NCBI GenBank assembly: GCA_031292735.1
Contig: JARLGP010000155.1
Location: 1 to 26,379 of the forward strand
Source of the DNA: Holophaga sp.
GTDB taxonomy: Bacteria; Acidobacteriota; Holophagae; Holophagales; Holophagaceae
DNA: 26,379 nt
Direction of reading: 5' to 3'
The number at the start of each line of letters is the position of its first letter. The stretch's first letter is position 1. Of the stretch, positions 1 through 8,141 are shown piece after piece. The notes under the pieces were generated by a model that did no database searches, was not told the origin of the DNA, and saw nothing but the letters and a program-made list of their open reading frames with translations. A program made the position numbers and the translations under genes.

Positions 1-140
1 AAGCCCGGTTCCTGCTGGTGTCCAGCCTGGCCGCGGCCGGGCCCAGCTTGGCCGGCGCCCGCACCGAGGACGCACCAGCCCAGCCGCTCACCTGGTACGG
101 CCGCAGCAAGCTGGCGGCCGAAGCCGAAGTGCTGCGCTCC
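1..140 (+). pseudogene. Internal fragment of NAD-dependent epimerase (putative ceramide reductase), plus strand
   Basis: Reading the plus strand from base 3 gives a stretch typical of the middle of an extended short-chain dehydrogenase/epimerase. It has a beta strand ending in the catalytic serine region ([14 protein letters not shown]), then the YxxxK active-site motif in [17 protein letters not shown]. The reading becomes meaningless after about base 137-147, where the antisense of the N-terminal half of what looks like the same protein begins. The fragment is open at the window start. It faces the N-terminal piece at 141-356, which is on the other strand, so the two cannot form one protein as drawn. 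It is either a rearranged gene or an assembly fold-back. The family assignment is firm; its origin from the same gene as the other piece is inference. Confidence 0.6.
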
Positions 141-356
141 GGCCAGGTCGAACACCCAGTCCGCGCCGGCCACGGCCCGGGCCAGGTCGGCGCCGGTCTC
201 CAGCCGGCCGCGCACCACCTCCAGCTCCAGGCCCTGGAGGTTGTCCAGGGCGCTGCCGGGGCGGGCCAGCACCCGCACCCGGTGGCCCGCCGCCAGCAGC
301 CGTTCGCACAGGTGCGAACCGATGAACCCCGAACCCCCCGTGACCAGCGCCAGCAT
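141..356 (-). pseudogene. N-terminal fragment of NAD-dependent epimerase (putative ceramide reductase CerR), broken
   Basis: The ATG at 356-354 opens [20 protein letters not shown], the TGGxGFIG dinucleotide-binding loop of an NAD(P)-dependent epimerase/dehydratase. The Rossmann fold continues to [10 protein letters not shown], where family members have the 'V(F/V)HLAG' strand, and is then lost near base 141. It starts 7 nt after the stop of the GNAT-like gene, so it is the third gene of the spt operon. In bacterial ceramide pathways an epimerase-like reductase (CerR) reduces the 3-keto group after N-acylation, and the position fits that role. Only about 70 of roughly 330 expected residues remain in this orientation. 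The continuation (VSS and YxxxK motifs) appears on the opposite strand at 1-140. Confidence 0.65.
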
Positions 357-363
357 CCGCGGC

Positions 364-1497
364 TCAGGCCACGGGGCGGTCATAGACCCGGTAGGTCTTG
401 GTCTTGCGCGCTTTCAGCTGCTCCAGGGCGTTCAGCATGGGCAGGTTGTCCGCCAGGATCCAGCTCATCTCCGCGCCGGCGTAGCCGGCCTTGAGGGCGC
501 TGCCGATCAGGTGGTGCACCAGGAGGGCGTCCAGGCCCCGCTTCCGGTACCGGGGCAGCACGCCCATGGCCATGGTGCGGATCCGGGAGCACTTGGTGAC
601 CTTCAGCTTCCACAGCAGCTTCAGCAGGCCCAGGGGGAACAGGTGGCCCTGGGCCAGCTTGATGGCCTCGTTGGCGTCCGGGATCGAGATGGCGATGCCG
701 GCCGGCATTCCGTTCACTTCGGCCACGAAGGCCAGCCGGATGTCCACCAGGGGCTTCAGCTCCTTGGCGACGAAGTCCAGCTCCCGGTCGGTCCAGGGCA
801 CGAAGCCCCAGTTGTTGGCCCAGGCCTCGTTGTAGCAGGTGCGGACGAATTCCACCTCCGCCTTCCAGTTGCCCAGGTCGATGGGCCGGATCTTGACCCC
901 GCCCCGCTCGGCCAGCCTGGCCGCCACGTGGTCCAGCCGGCCCTGGTATTCCGTCTGAGTGAGGCTGAAGGCGAACAGGTCCATGGCCTGGGTGAACCCG
1001 GCGGCCTCGAACTGGCCGGCGTAGTAGGGCGGGTTGTAGGGCATCATGATGGCGGGGTCGTCGCCGAACCCGTCCACCAGCAGCCCGATCACGTCGTTGG
1101 TGGTGAGGTTGACCGGGCCGCGCATGACCGTCTTGCCCTGCTCCTTCAGCCAGCCGCCGGCGGCGGCGAACAGGGCGTCGGCCACCTCCTGCTCGGGCAC
1201 GCAGTCGTAGCTGCCGAAGAAGCCCACATGGGCCTCCAGGGGGTGGAACTGGCCGTAGCGGTCATTGCGCACCGCGGCGATGGTGCCCACCACCTGGTCG
1301 CCGCGCAGGGCGGAAAACAACTGGACCTGGGCGTATTCATACAGCGGATTCTTTTGCGGGTGGTAGAAATCCCGCCGTTCCATGAGCAGGGGCGGAACCC
1401 AGTGGGGCTCGTCGTGGAGCAGCCGGTACGGGAAGCGGATGAACGCCTCCAGCTCCGCCGGCGCCGCCACCGCCTGGATCCGCAGGGCACCGCTCAC
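364..1497 (-). CDS. GNAT-like N-acyltransferase, putative bacterial ceramide synthase
   Basis: A 377-residue protein. The chosen start is the GTG at 1497-1495, which overlaps the spt stop codon as GTGA and implies translational coupling. The sequence resembles the large GNAT-superfamily proteins annotated as hypothetical or N-acetyltransferase. It has an N-terminal block with [14 protein letters not shown], a conserved [20 protein letters not shown] block, [18 protein letters not shown], and a C-terminal acyl-CoA-binding half ([18 protein letters not shown]). In bacterial sphingolipid synthesis, bCerS of this superfamily transfers an acyl chain to the amine of 3-ketodihydrosphingosine. The place between serine palmitoyltransferase and an epimerase supports this role. 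The family fold is fairly sure; the substrate is inferred from context. Another lipid-amine acyltransferase is possible. Confidence 0.68.
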   Translation of the reverse strand: MSGALRIQAVAAPAELEAFIRFPYRLLHDEPHWVPPLLMERRDFYHPQKNPLYEYAQVQLFSALRGDQVVGTIAAVRNDRYGQFHPLEAHVGFFGSYDCVPEQEVADALFAAAGGWLKEQGKTVMRGPVNLTTNDVIGLLVDGFGDDPAIMMPYNPPYYAGQFEAAGFTQAMDLFAFSLTQTEYQGRLDHVAARLAERGGVKIRPIDLGNWKAEVEFVRTCYNEAWANNWGFVPWTDRELDFVAKELKPLVDIRLAFVAEVNGMPAGIAISIPDANEAIKLAQGHLFPLGLLKLLWKLKVTKCSRIRTMAMGVLPRYRKRGLDALLVHHLIGSALKAGYAGAEMSWILADNLPMLNALEQLKARKTKTYRVYDRPVA

Positions 1498-2747
1498 GAT
1501 TTGGGCCCCAGCAGGCCGAACTCCCGTCCCGCCTTGGCGAACCGGCCCAGGGCCCAGGTCAGCTGCTCGCGGGTGTGCCCGGCGGTGACCGAGATGCGGA
1601 TCATGCAGCGTCCGGGCGGCACTCCCGGCGGCAGCACGGGGTTCACGAAGATCCCCTCCTCCTGCAGGAACCGCCAGAGGCCCAGGCAGCGCTCCCAGTC
1701 CCCCGCCAGGATGGGGATGATGGGCGAGGCCGAGTTCCCGGTATCGAAGCCCAGTTCGTCGAAGCCGTGCTTGAGGAAGTGGGCGTTGTCCCACAGCCGC
1801 TGGATCCGCTCGGGCTCGTCGGCCATGACGTCCAGCGCCCCCAGCACCGCGCCGACGCTGGCGGGCGAAGCGGACGCGGAGAACATGAACGGCCGGGCGT
1901 TGTGCATGAGGTAGTTGATCACCCGCTCGCTGCTGGCGATGAAGCCGCCGATGGCCGCCAGGGACTTGGAGAAGGTGCCCATGATCAGGTCCACGTCCTC
2001 GGTGAGCCCGAAGTGGGCGGCGGTGCCGGACCCGCCCGGGCCCAGCACGCCGATGCCGTGGGCGTCGTCGATCATCACCTGGGCGTGGTGCCGGTGGGCG
2101 ATGCGCACCACCGACGGCAGGTCGCAAAGATCCCCTTCCATGGAAAACACCCCGTCGGTGATGATCAGCTTGTTGGCATCCGGGGGGAGCTTGGCCAGCT
2201 TCTCTTCCAGGTCGGCCATGTCGTTGTGGTTGTAGCGCACCAGGGTGCCCTGGCTGAGCGTGCAGCCGTCCAGGATGCAGGCGTGGATGTACTTGTCCGC
2301 CAGCACGTACTCGCCCTGGTGCACCAGGGCCGCCACCACTCCGGTGTTGGTCTGGAACCCGGTGGGAAAGACCAGGGCGGCCGGCTTGCCCACCAGGGTG
2401 GCCAGTCGCTTCTCCAGCTCCAGGTGGATGGGCAGGGTGCCGTTCAGGAACCGCGACCCGGCGCAGCCGGTGCCGTACTGCTGCACGGCGGCGATGGAAC
2501 GCTCCTTGATCCGCGGATGGGTGGTGAGCTCCAGGTAGGAGTTCGAGCCGAGCATGAGCATCCGCCGCCCGTTCACCTGGACTTCGGTATCCTGCCCGGT
2601 CTCGATGACGCGCTGGTACGGATACAGGCCGCTGGCTTTCAACTCATCAGCACGCGTGAAGTTATCGCACTTGTCGAAAAGGCTGGCTTGCCTTCGGGCG
2701 GGAAGGGTGTCAAGGGTGCTATCGGAACCGGAGGATATGGAATCCAT
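1494..2747 (-). CDS. spt: Serine palmitoyltransferase (alpha-oxoamine synthase, PLP-dependent)
   Basis: A 417-residue fold-type I PLP enzyme expected to condense L-serine with an acyl-CoA or acyl-ACP to 3-ketodihydrosphingosine, the first step of sphingolipid synthesis. The N-terminal block LYPYQRVIE followed by NGRRMLMLGSNSYLELTTHP is characteristic of bacterial SPTs rather than of Kbl or BioF. The PLP pocket shows MIDDAHGIGVLGPGG, and the Schiff-base lysine is about K261 in GTFSKSLAAIGG. The ATG at 2747 has a strong GAGGAG ribosome site five bases upstream. Length is normal for the family. It is the first gene of a leftward operon with the GNAT-like acyltransferase and the broken epimerase. 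KBL/AONS-type enzymes are close relatives, but the N-terminus and the neighbours favour SPT. Confidence 0.87.
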   Translation of the reverse strand: MDSISSGSDSTLDTLPARRQASLFDKCDNFTRADELKASGLYPYQRVIETGQDTEVQVNGRRMLMLGSNSYLELTTHPRIKERSIAAVQQYGTGCAGSRFLNGTLPIHLELEKRLATLVGKPAALVFPTGFQTNTGVVAALVHQGEYVLADKYIHACILDGCTLSQGTLVRYNHNDMADLEEKLAKLPPDANKLIITDGVFSMEGDLCDLPSVVRIAHRHHAQVMIDDAHGIGVLGPGGSGTAAHFGLTEDVDLIMGTFSKSLAAIGGFIASSERVINYLMHNARPFMFSASASPASVGAVLGALDVMADEPERIQRLWDNAHFLKHGFDELGFDTGNSASPIIPILAGDWERCLGLWRFLQEEGIFVNPVLPPGVPPGRCMIRISVTAGHTREQLTWALGRFAKAGREFGLLGPKS

Positions 2748-3027
2748 CGCTTCTCCTCAGAAGGCACAGCGTTGTTATTTATCATATAAAATAATCAAAT
2801 AGCAGAAAATGCAAGACCTATTGTGGGACAGCCCTTCACGGGATTTCCAGGGGCAGATTCAATATAGCAAAAGGATTCTCTGGATTTGGGAAAAAAGCCC
2901 GGGTGATCGGCCCCGCTGCAGGGTTCCCCCGCCGCCCCGGTTCCGTCCCGCGGTCCCGTGCGGCTATCCTGTCCAGGTCCGGACGGGTGAACCCCCGGGT
3001 CCCGGATCCTTTTCTGATTGTGGAACC
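2748..3027. promoter_or_regulatory. Divergent intergenic region with AT-rich patch upstream of spt
   Basis: This 280-base stretch separates leftward spt from the rightward nucleotidase. Bases 2771-2812 are strikingly AT-rich for this genome. On the minus strand they contain TATGAT (2786-2781), a plausible -10 element for spt, but I see no well-spaced -35. The nucleotidase side is GC-rich and shows no clear promoter or strong ribosome site. Confidence 0.3.
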
Positions 3028-4503
3028 ATGCCCCCCTGCTGCCCTGCCAATCCGCTGCCCCGAAACCGGGGCGTATTCTGCAACCGTACCTTGAACTTCC
3101 GCTCCCTGCGGGCGATCGGCTACGACATGGACTACACCCTGGTCAACTACCGGGTGGACGTGTTCGAGCGCCAGGTGTTCGAATTCGCCCGGGAGCGCTT
3201 CCTGGCCCTGGGCTGGGCGGTGGAGACGCTGGTGTTCGACCCGGGGATGGTGGCGCGCGGCCTGGTGATCGACACCGAGCTGGGCAACGTGGTGAAGGCC
3301 AACCGCTTCGGCCTGGTGCGCCGGGCCCAGCACGGCACCGCCCCGCTGGAATTCGGCCGCCAGCGCCAGGTCTACTCCGGCACCATCGTCGACCTGGCCG
3401 AGCCCCGGTGGGTGTTCCTGAACACCCTGTTCTCCCTTTCCGAGGGCTGCCTGTACGCCCAGATGGTGGACCTGCTGGACCAGGGCCGGCTGCCCGGTGC
3501 CATGGGCTACCGGGACCTGTACGGCAAGGTGCGGGCCATGGTGGACGCCCAGCACCTGGACGGCAAGCTCAAGGACCAGATCAGCGCCGCCCCGGAGAGC
3601 TGCGTGGTGCTGGATCCGGAAATCCCGCTCACCCTGCTGGACCAGCGCCATGCCGGCAAGAAGCTGCTGCTGATCACCAACTCCGAATGGAACTTCAGCG
3701 CCGCCATGATGACCTACGCGTTCGATCGGTTCCTGCCGGACGGCATGGGCTGGCGCGACCTGTTCGACCTGGTGATCGTCGGGGCCCGCAAGCCGGACTT
3801 CTTCACCGCCCACGCGCCGTTCTTCGAGGTGGTGACCGACGACGGCCTGCTGCGCCCGGCCCAGGGCCGGCTGCGCGCGGGCGCGGCCTACATGGGCGGC
3901 AGCGCGGCCCAGGTGGAGCGCGACCTGGGCATCGAGGGCGACGAGATCCTGTACGTGGGCGACCACATGTTCGGCGACGTGCACGTGAGCAAGAGCGTGC
4001 TGCGCTGGCGCACCGCCCTGATCCTGCGCGAGCTGGAGAACGAGGTGGCGGCGCTGGAATCCTTCGCCGGGGCCGAAGGGGTGATCGCCGAGAAGATGGA
4101 GGAGAAGGAACGGCTGGAGGCCGAGATGTCCCAGGCCCGGTTGAACCTGCAGCGGCTGCGCGGGCATTACGGGCCCCAGCCGGCCCAGGACAGCGCCCAG
4201 CTGGAGGCCCGGATCCAGGACCTGCGCACCCGGCTGCTGCCCCTGGACGGCGAGATCGCCCCGCTGGCCCGGGCCGCAGGCGAGCTCACCAACAGCCGAT
4301 GGGGCCTGCTCACCCGCGCCGGCAACGACAAGAGCCACCTGGCCCGCCAGGTGGAACGCTACGCCGATGTCTACACCTCCCGGGTCTCCAACTTCCTGTA
4401 CGCCTCGCCCTTCGTCTACCTGCGCTCGCCCCGGGGCAGCCTTCCGCACGATCCCAGCAGCCCCGGCGGATCCTCCCTGGTGATGGCTCCGGAAGCGGAC
4501 TGA
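3028..4503 (+). CDS. HAD-IG family 5'-nucleotidase (cytosolic purine nucleotidase-like)
   Basis: A 491-residue HAD phosphatase of the 5'-nucleotidase (PF05761-type) family, expected to dephosphorylate nucleoside monophosphates in the cytosol. All four HAD motifs are visible: motif I DMDYTL with D33 and D35, motif II LLITNSEWNFS, motif III lysine in GARKPDFF, and motif IV YVGDHMFGDV near D312. The C-terminal part has a charged helical, probably coiled-coil, stretch (about residues 335-425) typical of the bacterial members. Homologues usually begin just before 'VNRxLNxRxIKAIGFDMDYTL', which matches FCNRTLNFRSLRAIGYDMD here. The ATG at 3028 therefore gives only a short extension. No good Shine-Dalgarno precedes it, and a TTG at 3090 is an alternative start. 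Confidence 0.85.
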   Translation: MPPCCPANPLPRNRGVFCNRTLNFRSLRAIGYDMDYTLVNYRVDVFERQVFEFARERFLALGWAVETLVFDPGMVARGLVIDTELGNVVKANRFGLVRRAQHGTAPLEFGRQRQVYSGTIVDLAEPRWVFLNTLFSLSEGCLYAQMVDLLDQGRLPGAMGYRDLYGKVRAMVDAQHLDGKLKDQISAAPESCVVLDPEIPLTLLDQRHAGKKLLLITNSEWNFSAAMMTYAFDRFLPDGMGWRDLFDLVIVGARKPDFFTAHAPFFEVVTDDGLLRPAQGRLRAGAAYMGGSAAQVERDLGIEGDEILYVGDHMFGDVHVSKSVLRWRTALILRELENEVAALESFAGAEGVIAEKMEEKERLEAEMSQARLNLQRLRGHYGPQPAQDSAQLEARIQDLRTRLLPLDGEIAPLARAAGELTNSRWGLLTRAGNDKSHLARQVERYADVYTSRVSNFLYASPFVYLRSPRGSLPHDPSSPGGSSLVMAPEAD

Positions 4504-4602
4504 TTTTTCCCATAAGTCATTGCGTTGCCACTCCTTCCATGCCGTCGGTATGCTATGGTGCTGTTCAGCCATACCCCCAAGCCGTCGTCCTGAAGGAGTT
4601 TC

Positions 4603-5298
4603 ATGCGCCGTCCCAGGTTCCTCCCTGTTTTCGCCCTGCTGCTGGCGGTCGGCACCGCCTTCAGCCCGCTGGCCTCCCAGCCCCCGGCGGCGATGGCCCA
4701 GAAGCAGGACTACGCCTCCCTCATCGGCCATTTCCCGTCTCCCGGTTCCGACGGCGCCAAGACCGACCTGGCCATTCTTTTGTGGATGCAGCGCACCCGC
4801 ACCCCGGGCCAGATCCGCCGGGCCCAGTCGGAGATCCGGCTGCATCTGGGGGTCTTTTCCGAGGTCACCGGACGGGACCTGGAATCGCCCGGGTTCCCGC
4901 TCACCCAGGCGCTGGCGGCCGATCTGCTGGAGGCCCTGCACCAGGTCACCAATCCCCTGAAGCAGCAGTTCGCCCGGCCCCGCCCGTACGACGCCTTCCC
5001 GCAGATCAACCCGGCCGTCAGCCGCGAGTCGACCTACGCCTACCCCAGCGGCCACAGCACCTGGGGCATGGCGGAAGCCCTCCTGCTGGCCGAGCTAGCG
5101 CCCGACCGGCGGGAGGCGATCCTCGACCGCGGCCGGCAGATCGGCTTCGACCGGGTCCTGGGCGGCGTGCACTATCCTTCCGACGTGGACGCGGGCCAGC
5201 GGCTGGGCATCGCCATCGCCCAGGCCTGGCTGGCCAAGCCGGCCCACCAGCGCCGGGTGGAACAGGCCCGGGCGGAGTGGGGCCCGTCCAACCGGTAG
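4603..5298 (+). CDS. Secreted PAP2-family acid phosphatase (class A type)
   Basis: A 231-residue protein with an N-terminal signal peptide (RRPRFLPVFALLLAVGTAFS...). It is expected to be a periplasmic nonspecific phosphomonoesterase related to PhoN. The three-part PAP2 signature is complete: KX6RP at K120-P128 (KQQFARPRP), PSGH at 148-151, and the R...HxxxD motif at R184, H190 and D194 (RVLGGVHYPSD). The SR of the consensus is DR here. An AAGGAG site lies a few bases upstream of the ATG at 4603. It follows the nucleotidase by about 100 bases on the same strand, so the two could be co-transcribed and both serve phosphate scavenging. The phosphatase family is secure; the natural substrate is unknown. 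Confidence 0.87.
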   Translation: MRRPRFLPVFALLLAVGTAFSPLASQPPAAMAQKQDYASLIGHFPSPGSDGAKTDLAILLWMQRTRTPGQIRRAQSEIRLHLGVFSEVTGRDLESPGFPLTQALAADLLEALHQVTNPLKQQFARPRPYDAFPQINPAVSRESTYAYPSGHSTWGMAEALLLAELAPDRREAILDRGRQIGFDRVLGGVHYPSDVDAGQRLGIAIAQAWLAKPAHQRRVEQARAEWGPSNR

Positions 5299-5368
5299 GG
5301 CGCTTCAGACGCGGCAATTGCCTGATTCTGCCGCTGGTGAACGCCAGCCAAGGGTGGAAGCATGGGGT

Positions 5369-6115
5369 ATGGCCACTCCACAAAACATCTATGACGACCC
5401 TGAATTCTACGCCGGCTACGAGCGGCTGCGCCGCACCGGCGCCGGCCTGAACGACGTTCTGGAACAACCGGCCCTGTGGACCTTGCTCCCTGCTTCCATG
5501 GAGGGGATGCGAGTGCTGGACCTGGGCTGCGGCTTCGGCGATTTCGCAAGGAAGGCCCGGAGCCTGGGAGCCCGGGCCGTGGCCGGCATCGACCTCTCCG
5601 AACGGATGCTGGCCCGGGCCAGGGAGGTCACGCTCGATGCGGGCATCAGCTACCGTCGGGCCGCCATCGAGGACCTGGATGCGGATGGCGAGCCCTTCGA
5701 CCTGGTCGTGTCTTCCCTGGCGCTGCACTATGTCCGGGACTATGCGGCGGCCGTGGCCCGGGTGGCCCGCATCCTGGTTCCCGGGGGCCGGTTCGTCTTC
5801 TCGGTCGAGCACCCCATGTGCACCGCGCGGCCCGAACAGCAGTGGGTGCGGGATGCCGACGGCCAGGCGTTGTACTGGCCGGTGGACACCTATCGGCCCG
5901 AAGGGGAGCGGCGCACCCGCTGGTTCGTGGAGGGGGTGGTGAAATACCACCGGACGCTGGAGACCTACGTCAACGAACTGATCCGCTCGGGGTTCACGCT
6001 GCGCCGCCTCCTGGAACCGGAACCGGTCGCCGGGCCGGGGGCGGAGCGGGTGCCGGGATTGGACCTGCACCGGCGCCGGCCTCCCTTTCTGCTCCTGGCT
6101 GCGGATCGCTCCTGA
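5369..6115 (+). CDS. Class I SAM-dependent methyltransferase
   Basis: A 248-residue soluble methyltransferase. Motif I is VLDLGCGFGDFARKARSLGA, followed by the acidic end of strand beta2 (VAGIDLSERML), a motif II/III region (FDLVVSSLALHYV) and ARILVPGGRFVFSVEHP. This is the Methyltransf_11 arrangement. The ATG at 5369 starts MATPQNIYDDPEFYAGYERL, the usual beginning of this group. Earlier in-frame starts add nothing conserved. The C-terminal substrate lobe (about residues 165-248) gives no hint of substrate, and a small-molecule methyltransferase is likely. It lies 70 bases after the acid phosphatase and converges on the GH64-like gene. Confidence 0.85.
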   Translation: MATPQNIYDDPEFYAGYERLRRTGAGLNDVLEQPALWTLLPASMEGMRVLDLGCGFGDFARKARSLGARAVAGIDLSERMLARAREVTLDAGISYRRAAIEDLDADGEPFDLVVSSLALHYVRDYAAAVARVARILVPGGRFVFSVEHPMCTARPEQQWVRDADGQALYWPVDTYRPEGERRTRWFVEGVVKYHRTLETYVNELIRSGFTLRRLLEPEPVAGPGAERVPGLDLHRRRPPFLLLAADRS

Positions 6116-6123
6116 ACGCTTCG

Positions 6124-6139
6124 GATGCCCGCGGGCATC
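6124..6139. repeat. 16-base perfect palindrome between convergent genes
   Basis: GATGCCCGCGGGCATC reads the same on both strands. It lies in the 74-base gap between the stops of the methyltransferase and the GH64-like gene. As RNA it would be a strong stem, but it has no loop and no following T run. A bidirectional terminator role is only a guess. Confidence 0.35.
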
Positions 6140-6189
6140 GACCGGAAGGACGGCAGAGGTGCTGGGGCCCGTCCCACCGGCAGGGCGCT

Positions 6190-7395
6190 TCAGTCCAGCC
6201 GGTAGACGATCCTGATCTCGCGCGGGGCCGGGGCGGCCAGGGAGGCGCTCTGGTCGTTCACGTCATCGTAGGCGAAGCCGTAGGCCTTGCGGCCCAGGCC
6301 GTGCTGGTGCCAGAACCAGGCATAGCTGTTGCAAGGTTCCTGCCGGTAGTAGCCGGCGGCCCGGCGCCAGGCCAGGGGCGCCTCCAGCACGTGCCGGTTG
6401 AGCATGGCAGCGATCTGGGCGCCCAGCACCTTCTCGAGGTCGTTGCCCTGGGCCAGCACGCCGTTGCACAGGAACACCTCCTGGCTGGTGGGCTTGCCCT
6501 GGATGGCGCAGGTGGCGCCGCCGCCGGCCCGGGCGAACAGGATCCGGTCCTGGTCGTCCACGGTGCCGGTGAAGCGGCCCTGGTCGGGGGTCAGCACCAG
6601 CGGCTCCGACCGGTACTTGGTCCACATCTGGTCGATGTAGCCCTGCAGGTAGTCCTTTTCGGGCCCGGCGGCGGAGAAGGCGCCGTGGGCCGGAGCCAGG
6701 ATCCGGCAGTCCTGGGGGTCCGCCAGCGCCTGGAAGGCGGGCGGCACCGAGGCCCGGTACGCGGCAAACAGCGCCGTCCGGGACTCGGTGAGGCCCACCG
6801 GGCCCAGCGGCCGCTGCCGGGTGCGGTCGAACACGGTCAGCGCGATGGGCAGGCCGAACTGGTCCACGCAGGTGGTGTTGCCGTGGAACCCGGAGCCGTC
6901 CAGGGTGAACTCGATCCAGTCGAAGCGGATGGCCCGGTTGGGATCGGTGGGGTTGGCCGGATCCGGCTGGACCAGGCCGCCGGTGGCCTCGTCCACCCGC
7001 AGGTAGAGCGGGGTGCCCGCGCTCAGATAGAGCCGGCCGCTGATCATGGCCTGGTCCGGGTCCAGCCTCAGGCGCTGGAGGCTCTGGAGCGGGATCCCGT
7101 AGTCGCACCAGGTGCGGCCGTCCTTGACCCGCACGTTGTCGGCGGTGGAGCAGGGCAGCAGCCGGCCGGAGCGGTCCAGCCGGCAGAACCGCCCGGCCGC
7201 GTCCAGGCAGGTGCCGGTGGCGAAGACCGGGGTGCTGGCCGCGGGGCCGCGGCTGGCGTTGATGAGGGTGAGCTGGAGTCCGGCCTGGGCCTCGCCCAGC
7301 TTCGCCACCGGCCGGTCGCCCGGGGGGGAGGCCGAGCTGCCGCCGCAGTGGAGGCAGACCGCGGCCAGCAGAACCGCCAGCGGGGATCTGGGCAT
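6190..7395 (-). CDS. GH64 / thaumatin-like superfamily beta-1,3-glucanase, exported
   Basis: A 401-residue protein with a hydrophobic N-terminal signal (PLAVLLAAVCLHCGGSS). It could be a lipoprotein, but the cysteine box is not canonical. The core FDWIEFTLDG...NTTCVDQFGLPI and the C-terminal YGFAYDDVNDQSA are hallmarks of glycoside hydrolase family 64, the laminaripentaose-producing beta-1,3-glucanases. E162 and D178 are 16 residues apart. As I recall, this matches the spacing of the catalytic pair of the Streptomyces matensis enzyme. Many cysteines (for example GTCLD, RFCRLD, WCDYG, CNSYAW) suggest disulfides in an exported protein. An AGAGGT ribosome site precedes the ATG at 7395. It is probably the last gene of the DUF748-HAD-GH64 run. 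Activity on glucan is expected from the family only. Confidence 0.75.
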   Translation of the reverse strand: MPRSPLAVLLAAVCLHCGGSSASPPGDRPVAKLGEAQAGLQLTLINASRGPAASTPVFATGTCLDAAGRFCRLDRSGRLLPCSTADNVRVKDGRTWCDYGIPLQSLQRLRLDPDQAMISGRLYLSAGTPLYLRVDEATGGLVQPDPANPTDPNRAIRFDWIEFTLDGSGFHGNTTCVDQFGLPIALTVFDRTRQRPLGPVGLTESRTALFAAYRASVPPAFQALADPQDCRILAPAHGAFSAAGPEKDYLQGYIDQMWTKYRSEPLVLTPDQGRFTGTVDDQDRILFARAGGGATCAIQGKPTSQEVFLCNGVLAQGNDLEKVLGAQIAAMLNRHVLEAPLAWRRAAGYYRQEPCNSYAWFWHQHGLGRKAYGFAYDDVNDQSASLAAPAPREIRIVYRLD

Positions 7396-7452
7396 GATGA
7401 CCTCTGAAAAAGGAGTTTGAAATGGGTATTTAGAAAAGGTGGATCAAGAAGC

Positions 7453-8121
7453 TCATGATAGGGCGGGCCTGCCCGGATGCAAGCCTATCGGTTCCAGGTG
7501 GTCGGCCAGCTGGGTGAGGTCGTCCACCGCCAGCTCCCAGGTTTCCGTGCGCGGATCGCCGAACCCGTAGCGGCAGAAGCAGCGCTGCAGCCCGGCCCTG
7601 CGGCCGGCCTCCAGGTCGGTGAAGTGGTCCCCGGCCATCCAGGATCCGGCGGCTTCGCAGCCGGCGCGTTCCAGGGCCATGAGCAGGGGCGCCGGGTCCG
7701 GCTTGAGCCCGGGGCAGTCGCCGCCGCCCACCACCGCCGCCATGAGCGGGGCGACGCCCAGGCCCTCCAGGATCAGGTCGGTGAAGGCCCTGGGCTTGTT
7801 GGTCACCACCATGAGCGGGATGTCGCGCCGGCGGAAGCGGTCCAGGGCCGCCTGCACCCCGGGGTAGAGCCGGGTCCGGTCCAGCAGGTGGGCCCGGTAG
7901 TGCCGCTGGTTGATGCCCAGCGCCCGCTCCAGCTCCTGGGGCAGCTCGGGAATGGAACGGGTGAGCAGGGTGCGCACGCCCTCGCCCACGTAGCCCACCA
8001 CCTGGCCTTCGGGGATGGGCGGCAGGCCCAGCTCCTCGCGGGTGAGGTTCACCGCCAGGGCCAGGTCGGCCCGGGAGTCGATGAGGGTGCCGTCCAGGTC
8101 AAAGATGATTCCGTTGCGCAT
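7453..8121 (-). CDS. HAD-superfamily phosphatase, phosphoglycolate phosphatase-like
   Basis: A 222-residue Gph-type HAD hydrolase. It has the nucleophile motif FDLDGTL (D8, D10), a helical cap with VGYVGEGVRTLL (the G-x-G-x-x-LL element of Gph proteins), motif II VVTNKP, the motif III lysine in GLKPDPAPL, and motif IV MAGDHFTDLEAGRRAG. The expected role is removal of 2-phosphoglycolate or a similar small phosphoester in the cytosol. The exact substrate cannot be read from sequence, so no symbol is given. It begins 20 bases after the DUF748 stop and ends 57 bases before the GH64-like start, all on the minus strand, consistent with one transcript. The ribosome site is weak. Confidence 0.85.
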   Translation of the reverse strand: MRNGIIFDLDGTLIDSRADLALAVNLTREELGLPPIPEGQVVGYVGEGVRTLLTRSIPELPQELERALGINQRHYRAHLLDRTRLYPGVQAALDRFRRRDIPLMVVTNKPRAFTDLILEGLGVAPLMAAVVGGGDCPGLKPDPAPLLMALERAGCEAAGSWMAGDHFTDLEAGRRAGLQRCFCRYGFGDPRTETWELAVDDLTQLADHLEPIGLHPGRPALS

Positions 8122-8141
8122 ATCCCATGGTAGCGCGGGGA

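Noticed and set aside
2836..5055. A 739-codon minus-strand open frame opposite the nucleotidase and phosphatase genes
   Set aside because: The opposing plus-strand frames have complete catalytic motifs. This one is low-complexity (Gly, Gln, His, Val) as expected from antisense of GC-rich genes.
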